64,000 bases of DNA from Chlorella sorokiniana (GCA_025917655.1 CP084615.1:682001-746000); one strand, 5' to 3'; positions 44,410 to 56,411 are shown, numbered from the stretch's first letter. Notes: generated by a model from the letters alone, not told the origin. A program made the numbers and translations.

Positions 44410-45036
44410 TCAGCATGGGGTGCCGTCAGTCCCTCTTCCCTTGCCCGCCTCAACAGGTCGTTCCCCTGCGCACAGGACATGCCCCTCGGTGGGACCACGA
44501 GGAGCCAGGAACAAATTGCACATGTACACATGCACAACAAGGTCCGACAACCAGCTGTGCAAAGCTAACCGTGATGAATCTCTGCTGGGCGTGCCAGACT
44601 CGGCGACGTGACGGTTGGCGCCAGCGCCCTCCTTGGAGCACTCCTCCGCGGCGCGCTGCTTATCCTCCTCCCCGCGATCGGAGCTAGCTCCCTTCTCGTC
44701 AGGTGCGGATTTCTTGCCCGGGAGGTGCTCAGGGAGCGACCAATTGAGTTTTTGCCCCACCTTGTCCTCAGTCATATTCCTGGGATCTTCAGAACACTTT
44801 CTTTTATATTGACGAGGTGGACAAAGCACCAATCAACCCGCGAAATTCGTTCCGAGACGCCAAACTGTGAGGCAGAGTCAGCCGTGCTACGTTCCCTTCC
44901 CGTAACCCCTCCTGCATTAAGCTCTTGCTTTTATCGGTATTGACGGCATCGAATCCGCTACATACCTAAAAGCCAGCCAAACAACCAGACATGTGAACCA
45001 AGCTTCTCCAGTTGGAGGCCAACTGACGGCTGTCAT
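44410..45036 (-). CDS. Small putative single-pass membrane protein, two exons
   Basis: Exon 1 (45036-44966) encodes MTAVSWPPTGEAWFTCLVVW and LAFR, with one hydrophobic stretch that could span a membrane. It ends in the strong donor AG|GTATGT. Exon 2 begins at 44779 after gatcccag and continues in phase NMTEDKVGQKLNWSLPEHLP and GKKSAPDEKGASSDRGEEDK, a charged tail. A stop is reached at 44410, but another splice before that is possible (the last 40 residues look less protein-like). There is no family that I recognise. Base composition is less GC-rich than the neighbours. Evidence is one clean in-phase splice and the hydrophobic-then-charged layout; moderate to low certainty. Confidence 0.4.
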
Positions 45037-45243
45037 GATTCCTTCAATAAGGAGAGAAGCGGGAGTGAGGGATTTGCTGGTTGGTGGCGCCCCTCCCGAC
45101 AGCCGTTCGTTGCGGGTGGGTGCCCAGCCCCTTGGACGCGGTTGCAAAGTAAATTCTCAACTAAGCGGTCTGATACATTGGGCTTGAGCTGGCGCATTGT
45201 CGCGACGCCCGCTAACTGCCGGGCCCTTCTCCGCCGACGTGCA

Positions 45244-48200
45244 GGCTGAGGCGCAGGAGCGGCAGCGGCAGTATGCTGCAGAACTGCAGGCCCAGATGGC
45301 CGCCAGGGAGCGGCAGCGGCAGAGCGAACGAGCGCATGGCCTGCGCCAGTCAGCATCGCTCCTGCAGATGCGGCAGAACGCGCCGTCTGCGGTGCTGCCG
45401 GCAGCCATACCAGCCGCCATGCATCTGGCCTCGTCCTTGCAGCACCACGGGATGCCGTATTCGCACCAAGGCTGGCTGCCCCCAGAGGGCTATCCTCAAG
45501 CAGAATCTGCGCAGCAAGGCAGCACCTTGCAGCGTAGGCAATGGCAGGAGGCTCCGCATGCAGCAGCAGACAGCAACTGGATGGATGCACGACAGCAAGC
45601 TGAGTGGCAGCAGCAAGGGCAGCCCCCGTTCCGCGCTCCACACAGCACAAACGAGCCCTGCCCAGCGCCGCCATTGCAGCCACAGCAAACCTTGCAGGCC
45701 CCATTGTTGAGTGCACCCTATGGAAACGACTTGCAGCAGCCTCAGCCGAGCCGCAGACACAGCTTGCGCAGGCACAGCGGGATGGCGCCCCTCGTCGACG
45801 CTCCTGTGTCTCTGCCGCCCTTGCACGCGGCCACCTGCAACGACAAGTGTGACGAGCCACGCTGGCAAGGGAGCCCGGACACCGGCAGCACTACCGCCTC
45901 TTTTGCAGCTCTCGAGGCAGCCAGGTACGGCGCTTCGTCTCGGGTGGCAGCAGAGCAGCAGAAGGCGGCTTACAGGGCCGAGCTGGCAGCCCAGATGGCC
46001 CACAAGGGGGAGCTGGAGCGCCAGGTGCGGTGCAGCGGCAGCGGCGTAGCCGCTCTGGTTAGTTTTGGGCCACGAGGTGCTGCTGTCTGCGTTGATTGCC
46101 AAGAAGCACAGCAGCCCCTCCCCCGCTTTCAGACACACCACCACCCACCACCCACACCGCCACGCCGACACCCTGCAGGAGAGGGAGCGCGAGCAGGCAG
46201 AGGAGGCCCGCCGCAACCGTGCGCTGCAGGAACAGCAGCAGCGCGGGTACGGCGGCGGCAGCGGGCCGCTGCGGGGCCTGGGTGGGGGCGTCATCACCGA
46301 CTTCAATCGGGTGGGCTGAGCGTGTCGTCGTTGGTTGAGGTTCACCCTGCCTCGCGACTTCTCTCCATGCCTGACGGTGCTGAAGCAGCCGCTTTCGAGC
46401 TTGCAAACATGCCGTCTTCCGTTCCTATCTGCTGCTCCTCTTACAAGGCAACCCCTGACATCGCCCTGCAGGAGGACGGGCAACACCAGCAGGCTGCATC
46501 AGCCGCACCCCTGCATGGCTCGCTCGACTCGCAAGGCAGCACAGCGGCGCGCTGGGGCCTTGCAGGCGGCGCCGGAGCAGCGCAGGACGCCAGCGGTGTG
46601 CACGCCTCGGTTGCACTTCAGCGGCAGCAGCAGCCGCAGCCGCAGCACAGCCTCCAGCTGCATTTCAGTCAGCCAGCTGGCTGGCCCCTGCCCAGCCATG
46701 CACCCCAGAACGGCCACCTGCCAGCCCATCCCAGTGAGGGGGACATGCCACCGAGCAGCCACCCCCATGCCATAGCAGCTGGTGTTGTGGAGGACAGCAA
46801 TTTCCGGTCACCCGGCGCAAGGCAGGATGAGGCTGCTGGCCTGGCAACCGTGGCAGCACCGCGGCCCCGCAGGGCCACAGATTGCCTTCCACAAGCTGGG
46901 GAAGTGGCATGGACCCAGGCCGCGTGCAATTGCAGGCTGGCCGCGCGACGGGGGTCAGAGCGAGGCGGAGCGGCACGCGGCAGCACAGGCTCAGTTCAAG
47001 GAGGCGCTGCGGCAGCAGATGGAAGAAAGGGCGGCGCAGAAGGCCGAGGAACAGCGCAGGTGTGTGCAGGCCCTGCATGAGTTGAGGCGCAGAGCTGACG
47101 GGGAGGGCCTGCATCAGGTGGACGAGTGGCTGCCTGCTTGAAGTCAAGTGAGTGCTGCCTCGTCATGCTGCCCAGCAGGCGCAGGGCGGAAGAAGCGGCG
47201 GAGGAGGCGCGGCTGGCGAGGGAACAGGAGCGGCTGCGGGAGCAGTTTGCGGAGGAGCAGGCCAAGCACAAGGCCAAGCTGGCAGAGAAGGCAGGAGGCA
47301 GCGGCGATGCCAGCGGCATCGTTGTCAAGTTCAAGCCCCCTCCGGCAAGAGCCGGGCAGTCAGCCGCGGGTGAGGATGCTCCCAACCGGCAGAACCGATC
47401 GAGGACCAGGCTAGGCTCCGGGGACGCGGCGACAGGCATTGAAATCAGGGTGAACGGCCCACCGGCAACAGCTGCAGCCCTGCCGCACCGTGCGCCTTCA
47501 ACAGCGCCCCTGGCGGCGGAGCAGGGCACAGACGCCCGACCCAAAGGCACACTAGCAGCTGAAGCGGGAGCTGATGAAGAGGTTCAAGCTGCACGGTTGG
47601 CCCGCGCTCAGCTCCAACAGAGGCAGCTGCCGCTAGACACAACGAGGGAGCCATCTGGGCGGCTTGAGCAGCAGCCCAGCGCAGGAGCCAGCCAGCAGGC
47701 GGCGCCTGCGTTTGCAGCCGCCCCCGCAGGGGCAGCCGGAGCCGCCCAGCAGCGCCCGGGGCTGCCTCCCTGGGCGATGCCGCAGCTGCACGCTGTGCCC
47801 GCCCCTTTCCAGCACAGCGTGCCCCCTTGGCACCACGGCTATGGGCAGCCGTGGCCGCCCTCCTTCCATGATTTCCGCTGGACGCCCCCGCCTCAGCCCA
47901 GCCTGCCACCCCTTATGCCCCCGCCTCAGCCCAGCCTGCCACACTTCATGCCCCCTCCTCAGCCCGGCCTGCCACCCTTCATGCCCCCGCCTGCCCAGCC
48001 CCCATCCTGGATGCCTCCTGCCGCCATGCTCATGGGACCACCCCAGTGGGGCCACGGCTGTGGCCAGCCGCAGGCCATCGCCCACCCAGCCATCGCTCAG
48101 CAGCCCACCTTCTCAAGGAGCCGGGAGGGGGCTGCACAGCAGGGCGCAATCCAGTCCCGCGTGCCGTTCTTCCACACCAGCGGCGAGCTCAGCCTGAGCG

Positions 48201-48912
48201 ACTCCTGGCCGGTGGAGGGGTAGGCCTGTGGCTGCGCCCGACGCCTGCCTTGCGTTCCTTGCATAGTCTTGCACAGTCTATCACTTGATAATGCAAGACT
48301 GCCTTTGCAGGCTTCCCACACTTGCCAGCCAAGCCATGCAGCCGCGCAAAGACAGAGCAGCATTCGGCAGAGGAGTGGGGGGCTGGGCGTGCTGACGTGT
48401 CGCTGCCACCGCACAGTTCCCTTCCGCCGCCGCCTTGGGCCCCGCCCCAGCTGCCTCAGACTTTGCCACCCTTGGTGGCGCCCTCAGCGCCCGATCTCCT
48501 TGTTCCAAACATGCCATCGATTGCGACAGCGGCAAGGCAGAAGCACACTGCGCAGTTGCCAACCTTGGGGGCGCCTGTGACAACGAATGCGGTAGAGAAG
48601 CCAGCAGCAGCAATCCCGCAGGTGGTTCACGCGCGGCTGCCCATTCCAGCTGCCCGCCCCACCCAGCAGGCATGCAGCACACATGCAGTTGCCAGGCAGC
48701 TGGGGGTTGAGGCTGTCGACGCTGCGCATGCTGAGCCTTCAGCGCTGGAGCCGCCGGCACAGGAGATGCAGCTCTGGAATGCGCTGTCCGATGGCGGCCC
48801 CTTCAGCCGGGTCAGCAGCCTCACCGCGGCACCTGCTGGCATCAATGGCGGTACCAGGCCGCGTAGCAGCTGGGCTGCCACGCAAGCAGCAAGGGAGGCC
48901 ACTGCTCTGTGA
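45244..48912 (+). CDS. CSPP1-like centrosomal/coiled-coil protein, start unresolved
   Basis: The visible exons begin at 45244 after gtgcag. They carry a repeated motif: ERQRQYAAELQAQMAARERQ, QKAAYRAELAAQMAHKGELE, AQFKEALRQQMEERAAQKAE, KHKAKLAEKAGG. The 46179 exon adds EEARRNRALQEQQQRGYGGG and SGPLRGLGGGVITDFN. Tyr-x-x-Glu-Leu-x-x-Gln motifs together with a GG-PLR-GG-V element are seen in CSPP1-type microtubule and cilium-base proteins, so that is the best guess. The long remainder is Gln/Pro/Ala-rich, with a Pro-rich repeat at 47885-47983 and an ending IPQVVHARLPIPAARPTQQ to REATAL at 48910-48912. An intron lies at about 48223-48417. At least one frame change near 46950 is not explained by a clear intron. 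The first coding exon is missing; the open frame upstream has no ATG. Confidence 0.5.
47885..47983 (+). repeat. Three tandem 33-bp coding repeats (Pro-rich)
   Basis: Three head-to-tail copies of a 33-bp unit, at 47885-47917, 47918-47950 and 47951-47983, encode PPPQPSLPPLM and close variants. The copies differ at only a few bases, so the expansion is young. Confidence 0.85.
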
Positions 48913-49470
48913 CTGGCGCCAGGTCGCGATCTCAGTACATGTGCCGTACAGCTGGATACTGTCCCCGCCAAAGGCGCCGCCATGTTTGCCCCAGAACTTC
49001 CTCTTCTCCTTGCTGTGAAAAAGATCGTAATCCAGGGAAGGACTAAGGGCTGATTTATTGATAGAGTGCCCTCTTCCAGGCAAGATTTGGATTTACACCT
49101 CAGCTACACCTCCAGCTACCTCTCGATGGCTCCAACCGCCGCCTGGTACTGCTGCTATGCCGGCGACTGTGGCGCCGGCACAGCAGCATTCTAGATCTGA
49201 ATTGCATTCATGCTATCAGTGCTCTTTTTAACGTTCAACCCGTGCAGTCCCTACGACTGAGTCGAGTGGTGCTTATCCAAACCGACGCTCTTGTTGAACG
49301 CTTGATTTAGCGGCAGTGTGGACCTGCAGTATTTTGTGGGTGTTGGAACGCAGCCAAACGACCCAGCTGACGGCAGTCTACAATTGCTGGGGCCGCTCGT
49401 TGCTGCAGACGCACTCCAGCATCTTACGCAACATGAAGCCATGAAAATGGTGTCGTCAGAAGCATGAGAC
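48913..49470. other. Intergenic region
   Basis: The 560 bp between two plus-strand genes are AT-richer and have no conserved frame. Promoter of the glycosyltransferase gene is expected here. Confidence 0.4.
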
Positions 49471-51367
49471 ATGCGAGAGCCTAGTATGGGAGCTGCCGGT
49501 CCGCTGGAGGCTCGCCTTGCGGCGCCACGCAGAGTGCCACGCTACTTATCCTTACTTGCACTGCCACTGTTTACGGCATGTGTCCTCGCGGTGAGCGGCG
49601 AAGCACCTCCTCGAAAGGGCAGCGGCGACGGCGTGCCTCTGTGCGACAGCACATCGCCCTTGCTCAACAGCCAGGGCTGCTGCGCCCGCCTCAATGCCAA
49701 TTTGCTGGCCTGCTCTCTGCAGGTACACGGCATGTATGCTGGATCACAATGCCATTGCCCTGCTTGCCATCAACTGATGGGCTCGGCCGGTGAGCAGCTG
49801 GGCAACCTTGTGCCGACAGCGGCAGGCGGCGGAGGAGGGGGCACCGCCACCTTGGAACCGGCAGCCGCAGCGCCAGCAGGGTCTCCAGTGCGGCAGGAGG
49901 CCAAGCAGCAGATAATTGAGCTCCCCAGTGTGCGAGGAGACGTCTTGGAGGAGCTTGATCCAGTGGCGCCGGTGGCGGGTGGGGGCGGCGCCAACGGCAG
50001 CAGCATCAGCAAGCAGCCATCGTATACCGAGCCGCCGCTTGGCCAGGACGATGCTTACGTTGCCCTGTGCACCGCCGTGCGAGGTGCGGAGCTGCCCCCG
50101 CCTCTTGCACGTTTGCCACGGGACCTCTTCGCCTCGGCTGTTTGCCCTGTGCCACTGCGCCTGCCTGCCTGCCTGCTCCTGCTGCCTCACATGCCTGCTG
50201 TTGCTGTTTTGCACCCCGTCGTTCACCTTGCACCGCCCCTCCTTCCCCCCCAACACACACGCACCAGATGAGCACTGCGACATCCGGGAGTGGGTGCTGC
50301 ACCACGCCAGCCTGGGGGTGGGCAAGTTCTACGTGTTTGACACGCAGTCTGGGGAGCCCATGGGCCCCGTGCTGGATGACCTGGTGGCCAGCGGCCTGGT
50401 GGCCTACACCTACGTCACCAACACCAGCGCCGAGCTGGAGCTGCAGCCGCCCCCGGAGGGTCGCTCCTACAACTGGCAGGTCCCCATCTTCGAGCTGTGC
50501 CTGCAGCGGCACGGCGCCGCCCACCGCTGGATGGGCTTCATCGACGCCGACGAGTTCGTGGTGCCCACCGACCCTGGCGGCAGCGGCGGTGGCGACGGCG
50601 GCGACGGCGGCGGCGGCGGCTACCCCCGGAGGCGCCGACGGCGGCGCGCTGCCCGCGCTGCTGCGGCGGCATGAGGCCCACGCCGGCCTGCTGCTGCACT
50701 GGCGCCTGTTCTCGTTCGACGGCCACGTGGACCGCCCCGGGGGGCGTGCTGGCCAGCTACACAGCGTGCTGGCCGCGGGGCGCCGGCATCCACCGCCATG
50801 TCAAGAGCTTTGTGCAGCCGGCGCTGGTGGAGGGCCCCGAGACGCCCCACTCCTTCTTCTACAAGCAGGGCCAGCACTCGGTCAACACTGAGGGGCGCCG
50901 CGTACAGGGGCCCATCGTGCGCAAGGGGGTGGTGAGGCGCCGCGCCGCCCGGCGCCGCTGGCCCCGCGCCGCCCTGCGCCGCTGATGCTCCTTGGTCGTG
51001 GTCCCAACCATCTTCTCTGGCCGGTCCGGCCCTGCACCCCCCTCCACACCCACCGCCCTCCTCCCTCACCGCGTTCTTTGTTCTGCCTGTGCCGCCGCCG
51101 CCGCAGGTCACGTACCGCCATGCCGTACTGCACCACTACATCTCCAAGTCGCTGGCCGACTTTGAGGTGAAGCAGGCGCGGCGCGGCGGCGCCGGCTCCG
51201 TCAAAACCGTGGCCCACTTTATGAAGTGGCACCGCGCCGCCACCGAGCGCTGCACCGACGCGGTGCCGCTGGGTACCGCTCTTGCGGCGCGGTACGACCT
51301 GCGGCGCAACGTCCCGGAGTGGTGCCTTCGTGCGGTGCCCAAGCCAGGCCTGGAGGATGAGTGGTAG
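49471..51367 (+). CDS. GT92 (DUF23) glycosyltransferase, type II membrane protein
   Basis: GT92 enzymes are Golgi galactosyl- or related transferases. The N-terminus has a short basic start then YLSLLALPLFTACVLAV, a signal anchor. A Gly/Ala-rich stem follows. The catalytic domain starts at the exon from 50270: DEHCDIREWVLHHASLGVGK, FYVFDTQSGEP, SYNWQVPIFELCLQRHG, WMGFIDADEFVVPTD, where DADEF is the metal-binding DxD-type motif. It continues LLLHWRLFSFDGHV, GIHRHVKSFVQPALVEGP, and in the exon from 51107 VTYRHAVLHHYISKSLADFE and VKQARRGGAGSV, typical of the GT92 C-terminal region. It stops at 51365-51367. Frame slips occur around 50625-50750 in Gly- and Pro-coding G/C runs. Start: first in-frame Met before the anchor. 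Confidence 0.83.
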
Positions 51368-51887
51368 GCCGCTGCGGGCGCGAGCGCCCGCCACGCGGCG
51401 GCAACGCTGAACATGTTCCATTTGTTTATGACAGATTGTTGGCTGCAGCTCACCGCGCCGTGATGCCCGCTGAAGGCCCGGCCAGCAACCCTTACAGAGC
51501 GCGTTGCCTCAAATCAATCAGTCAAATGAATTGTTGACCATCCTGCTACATCTCGATTTTCAACCAGCATTGCACGCCTCCTGGTCTCTTCAATCCTTGC
51601 TGCCTCCTGTACTACCCACCTCCCATCCGTCTGGCAAACTTTTGCCCTTCTTTCCCTCCCAAGTACCATCCCTTGTACCAGCCGTCCAATCATTCCCTAC
51701 GACCCATGCCAGGCGGCTCCTCGGTCGGTGCACCTGTTCGTCCACCTGCACCGCTAAGCTCAGAATAAGTTGGCCCCCTGCAAGTTGGCATTTACAAGGC
51801 CAGCACCAGGCACACAGGCACCGCCGTCGGCAGGAGCCATGCGCATGTGCCTGCTCCTCAAGTTGCTGCCGGCCTGGGCAGCTGCCG
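51368..51887. other. Convergent 3' region
   Basis: The GT92 (+) and ITPK (-) genes end here. The sequence is pyrimidine-rich on the plus strand. A TGTAA motif on the minus strand at 51792-51796 lies about 92 bp past the ITPK stop, a plausible algal poly(A) signal. Confidence 0.4.
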
Positions 51888-54132
51888 CTACGCGTGATGC
51901 GGAGAGGCCGACGCCCCAGCCGCATGCGCGGCATACCGTTCACGCAGGGCGGCCTGCAGCGCGGCGGCCGCCTCCGGGATGCCCTTGAAAGAGGGGAAGT
52001 AGTTCACGTCCACAATCACCAGCTCCCCTGCACCCCACCAAACATGGTGCTTGACAGCTGACCAGGGCACCTGCTGCATGCGGGCGTGGCCAGCGCGGGT
52101 CCAGCCGCAGCTGCGAGGGGTCAGGCTGCACCCAGACCCGCCAGCACGGCTCCCGGTTGGAGCCCAGCAGCGGCCCCCGCTTGCTCACCCGCAGACCGAT
52201 CGAAGACGAGGTCGAAGCCAAAGAGGGTGAGGCCGAGGCGCTGCCGCAGCGCCGCCGCCACCGCCTCGAACGTGGGCCGCCGCATGAGCTCGCTCCCCCC
52301 CGCCGCCGCCGCCCTCCGCTGCGCTGGCTCCCGCTGCCTCGCTGCGCTGCACGCGCCGCAGCTCGGGCAGCGTCGTGGGCAGGGCTTTGAGGCTGTCAAA
52401 CGCGATGGAGGCTGGGAGGTCGGCCGCAGGGTCGGCCGCCAGGCGGGCCGCCAGCGGGGCGAGGTCGGGCGTGGAGCGGCGCACCGCCCAGTACACTTGG
52501 CGTCCCGCGCAGTACACCTTCCACAGCGTGCCGCCGTGGTCCACATACTCCTGGGCCACCGCCGGGTAGCGGCACCTCCAGCCCCTCGAAGCCGCAGCTG
52601 CACGGGGGCGGCGGTGGGGGCGAGGGGCGGAGGGAGGCGGGGGGCACCGTGGTGAGGCACCGATGGCTCGGCTCCATGCAGGAGCAGCGGTGGTGGGGAC
52701 ACCGTGCCGCAGGGCAGCATGGATCAAGTGCTCCATTTCTGTTTCATGTTGTTCGGGGGAGAGGGGCGCACTGCTGGCAAGCTGCCCAACAGCATGCCAT
52801 GGCATTGGCTGCTCCTGTGCGGCTACAGAGCAGGCGGGAGGGAGGCCCGTAAGCTGCACACATTCACCCGTGCAGCACAAAGGCCATCTGGTGGGCCTCC
52901 GCCACGCCGCACGCCGCCCGCGGCTTCACGATGCACGGCAGCGGCACGCCGGCCGCCGCCAGCTCGCGCGGCGTGGCCGCGGCGGAGCATCCCCGGAGCA
53001 GCGCCGAGGGGGGGCGCGCATGGGGATGCCCTGCTGCCGCACCGCCGCCACCACTGCGGCCAGGTGCCCCACCAGCTGCCACCTGTCCATGATCGGCTGC
53101 AGAGCGGGGGCCGGGTCCACCAGGCACACCGGCACCGACGGCACCACCCCCGCCCGCTGCTGCTGCTCCTGCTGCTGCTGCTGCTGCACGTCTTGCTGCG
53201 GGTCTCCCTCCAGGGCCGCAAGCAGCGCGGCCGCCGCGGCAGTGAGCGGCGGCACCGCGCCGCCGGCGCCGTTGCTGCTGGGCTGCAAGCAGTCGGTGAG
53301 CTTCTGCAGCACGACGTGGCAGCGCTGCAGCTGGCGGGGCAGGCTGCTGCCGAGGTCCAGCGGGAAGAAGCAGAGCGGCCGCTCCCCTGCTGCCGCCACC
53401 GCTGCTGCGCCCGCCGCTGCCTTGCCTGGCGGCGGGGGAGGGCAGCAGCGGCAGCAGCCCTTGCTGACTCAGCGCCAGCTGGCGAGACTGCTTCATCACG
53501 TAGCCCACCATGAGCGGCGGCGGCGCGTGCCGCCGCGCAGCATGCCAGGCAGCTGCCTGCAGGCCGCATGCCTGCACCTGCGTCGCAGTGGCACTGTGAG
53601 CCTCCAGCCGCTCCACCGCACCGCATCCTAACGCGGCGGCTTGATCGGCGGCGGTGCCGCTATCGGCCACGCTGAGAAAGACCACGTGCGCGGGCGCGGC
53701 TGGCGGGAGGTGGTCCAGCGCAAGCCTGAAAGAAACGAGCTGCACTTCATTGTTCAATTAAAGTGCATTCCTAGGCACCTGAACCCCGCTCCATCATGAG
53801 GGATGCAGTTCCCCGGCGTGCCAAAATTCAGAGATCCAGCCAAAAGGTCACCTGAGGGAGAAGAGCAGCTGGCCTGGTGCCGCCACCTGCACGTGCGGCT
53901 CGTCGCCGGGCACCGCCTGCGCCGCCGCCAGAGCAGCAGCGTGGCACACAGCGACCTCAGCTGCCGAGCTGCACTGCAACAGTATGAGCGCTGCCACACC
54001 CTGCTGCTGCAGCCTCCTGGCCAGCAAAGCTGCGCCATGGCAGATGTCTGCAAGGTAAAAGGAACAGAGTTGCGTGACGGTCCCAGGCAGCGGCAGGTAG
54101 CGGCAGCAAACAAGGTGCTGGTTGCACATCAT
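51888..54132 (-). CDS. ITPK: Inositol 1,3,4-trisphosphate 5/6-kinase (ITPK) with N-terminal extension
   Basis: ITPKs phosphorylate inositol polyphosphates on the way to phytate, with an ATP-grasp fold. Kinase motifs on the minus strand in order: LMVGYVMKQSRQLALSQQG, CFFPLDLGSSLP, CHVVLQKLTD, LQPIMDRWQLVGHLAAVV, LPCIVKPRAACGVAEAHQMA, QEYVDHGGTLWKVYCAGRQV, YWAVRRSTPDLA, GLTLFGFDLVFDRS, and IVDVNYFPSFKGIPEAA, which holds the Asp and Asn that bind magnesium. The N-terminal part (exon 54132-53857, spliced in phase to LALDHLPPAAPAHVVFL) is an additional domain not present in short ITPKs: LARRLQQQGVAALILLQ, SSAAEVAVCHAAALAAAQ. Gln-rich insert in the kinase near 53170. Several one-base slips occur. 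The start codon is the first Met of the 54132 frame; a later one is possible. Confidence 0.85.
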
Positions 54133-54550
54133 GTTGTAGTGTACATAAGTATCGGTAAGGGTGTGAGAACATTTTTAAGTACGCACAAGCCTGGAATAAG
54201 CAGGCAAGCGGCGGGATCACCTTGCAACCGGGGCGTTGGGATACGTCCTGCATCCAGATGGACTATGCATGCAGTCATTGCTCGCAAGGACGTTATAGAC
54301 GTAACCAATCAGGGTGTGCGTCTAGCTTTCGCAGCTCCTGCTGCGTGCTGCGCGCAACCTTGCCAAAACCTCGCTTGTCTCATGTGTTGATTGATCGAGG
54401 AAAAAGTTCAACGCATGAATGTCTGGCCGGGCGTGCCCGAGCACGTGCCCGCTTGCTGCAACCTTTCGCAACTCCGGTTTTCTGCCGGCAGCCAGCCTCA
54501 CAACAGGTTGCTGTAAGCGATCGTTACCCAAGAAGCACCTGTCTTCACAG
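54133..54550. promoter_or_regulatory. Divergent promoter region, ITPK and NifS-type gene
   Basis: About 420 bp between divergent starts. AT-rich patches are present, no specific element is recognised and no gene is supported. Confidence 0.35.
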
Positions 54551-56411
54551 ATGGCGGCGGTTCCACCACTACAGGCGGCACTTCTTGACGCCAACGGTGG
54601 CGCCCCGGCTCCCCTGCCTGGGCGAGCCGCTGCCCCACATCCAGAACTCTGGCTGCGTCTACTTGGACGTGAGTTCTGCTGAGCAGGTCGCTGCGCGTAT
54701 GCATGCCTGCTGTCACCTTGTCCATGCGCACTCCGTGTTCTCACACATGCCCTCTCCGCCGCCCCGCCAGTACAACGCCACCACCCCCATCTTCCCGAGG
54801 TGGCGGCCGAGATGCAGCCCTTCCTGACCGCCTTTGGCAACCCCTCGAGCACCCACGCATTCGGCCGGCCATGCAAGGCGGCGGTGGACGCGGCGCGGGC
54901 GCGGGTGGCGGCGCTGGTGGGGTGCGAGCCCGACGAAATCTACTTCACGAGCTGCGGCACGGAGAGCAACAACTGGTGGGCGCGCGCGCGCCCGTGCTGA
55001 TTTTTCCTGTTTGCTGGAGCGTTGCCCTGGATCTGTGCGCTTTCTTACTGTGCAGGGAGGCTAACTGCACTGTCCATCGGCCCTGCATGCCGGCACATGT
55101 GCCCAGACACATACTCAGCCCTCCAGACACGTACTCACCGCTGGCCGCCGCGCCTGCAGGGCCATCTGGGGCGCAGTGATGGCGGCGCGGCGCGCGCGGG
55201 GTCCCGCCTTTCTGCCCCACGTTGTTTCCAGCGCCGTGGAGCACCCAGCGGTGCTGCACCATCTGGCCCTGCTGCAATCGCAAGGCCTGCTGTCGTACAC
55301 GCTGGTCCCTGTGGACCCTGCGGGGCGGGTGCGGGTGGGGACGTGGCGGCCGCCATCACCGAAGCCACGGTGCTGCTGTCCCTCATGCACGCCAACAACG
55401 AGGTGGGCGCGGTGCAGCCGGTGGCGGAGGCGGCGGCGGCCGCCGCTGCGCGCGGCGTGCTGGTGCACTGCGACGCGGCGCAGAGCCTGGGCAAGGTGGA
55501 GGTGGATGTGCGGCGGCTGGGGGTCGACATGCTGACCATTGTGAGCGGGTGGGCGTGTTTGTGTGTGTGCGTGCGGAAGGGACGGGGGTGGGGGTGGGGG
55601 GTTGTGGGGGAGGGAGGATGTGTGTGTGTGTGGGAGGGGGAGAGCGGGATGGGGGTTCCCTTGACCTTTATGCCAGGCCGGGAAAGAACCTGCATCCCGC
55701 CACCTGCGAAAGTGGTGCTGGGCGGGGAGGAGCACGCAGCAGCAGGAATGGCCCTGCACTGGAGGCAGGAGTGCTTTGTCAGGCGCAGCCACCAGCGCCC
55801 TGCCCGCACCCCCTCATTTGGGGTCCTGCCGCCTCCCCACCACAGGTGGGGCACAAGTTTGGGGCTCCCAAGGGCGTGGCCGCGCTGTACGTGCGGCGCG
55901 GCGTGGCGCTGGAGCGCCTGCTGGCGGGCGGCGGCCAGGAGGGCGGGCGGCGGGCGGGCACCGAGAACGTGCTGCTGCTGGCTGGCCTGGGCAGGGCGGC
56001 GGAGATTGCGGCGCGGGAGCTGCAGGCGACAGCACGGCACATGGCCAGGATGCGCGACTCGCTGCAGCAGCAGCTGGTTGAGGGGCTGCCGCCGGGGCTG
56101 TGCGCGTCAACGGCCCCGCCGACGACGCGGACCGCCTGCCCAACACCCTCAGCATCGGCATACGCGGCGTGAATGCGGCGGCGCTGCTGCAGGAGCTGTC
56201 CGAGCAGCTGGCGGCGAGCGCGGGCGCGGCGTGCCACAGCGGCGGCGCCGCCATCTCGCCGGTGCTGGCGGCCATGGGCGTGCCCGCTGAGCACGCTGTG
56301 GGCACGCTGCGGCTGAGCACCGGGCGGCACACCACCCAGCAGGACGTGGACCGCGCGGCGCAGCTCATACTAGACTATGCGCGGCGGCACGGCAAGGAGG
56401 CATCGGCATGA
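54551..56411 (+). CDS. NifS-class cysteine desulfurase / selenocysteine lyase
   Basis: The enzyme is a class-V PLP aminotransferase that takes sulfur or selenium from cysteine or selenocysteine. Exons: 54551-54668, 54771-54975, 55160-55540, 55846-56411. Motifs: YNATTPIFPEVAAEM, FGNPSSTHAFGRPCKAAVDA, EIYFTSCGTESNNW, VSSAVEHPAVLHHL, LLSLMHANNEVGAVQPVAEA, VHCDAAQSLGKVEVDV, VGHKFGAPKGVAALYVRRG with the PLP lysine, GGGQEGGRRAGTENVLLLAG, and AASAGAACHSGGAAISPVLA with the catalytic Cys. The HSG-type active-site loop and the ending TLRLSTGRHTTQQDVDRAA are close to animal selenocysteine lyase (SCLY) as well as bacterial NifS; either activity is possible. No clear transit peptide. Slips by one base near 54612, 55343 and 56098. 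Confidence 0.88.
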
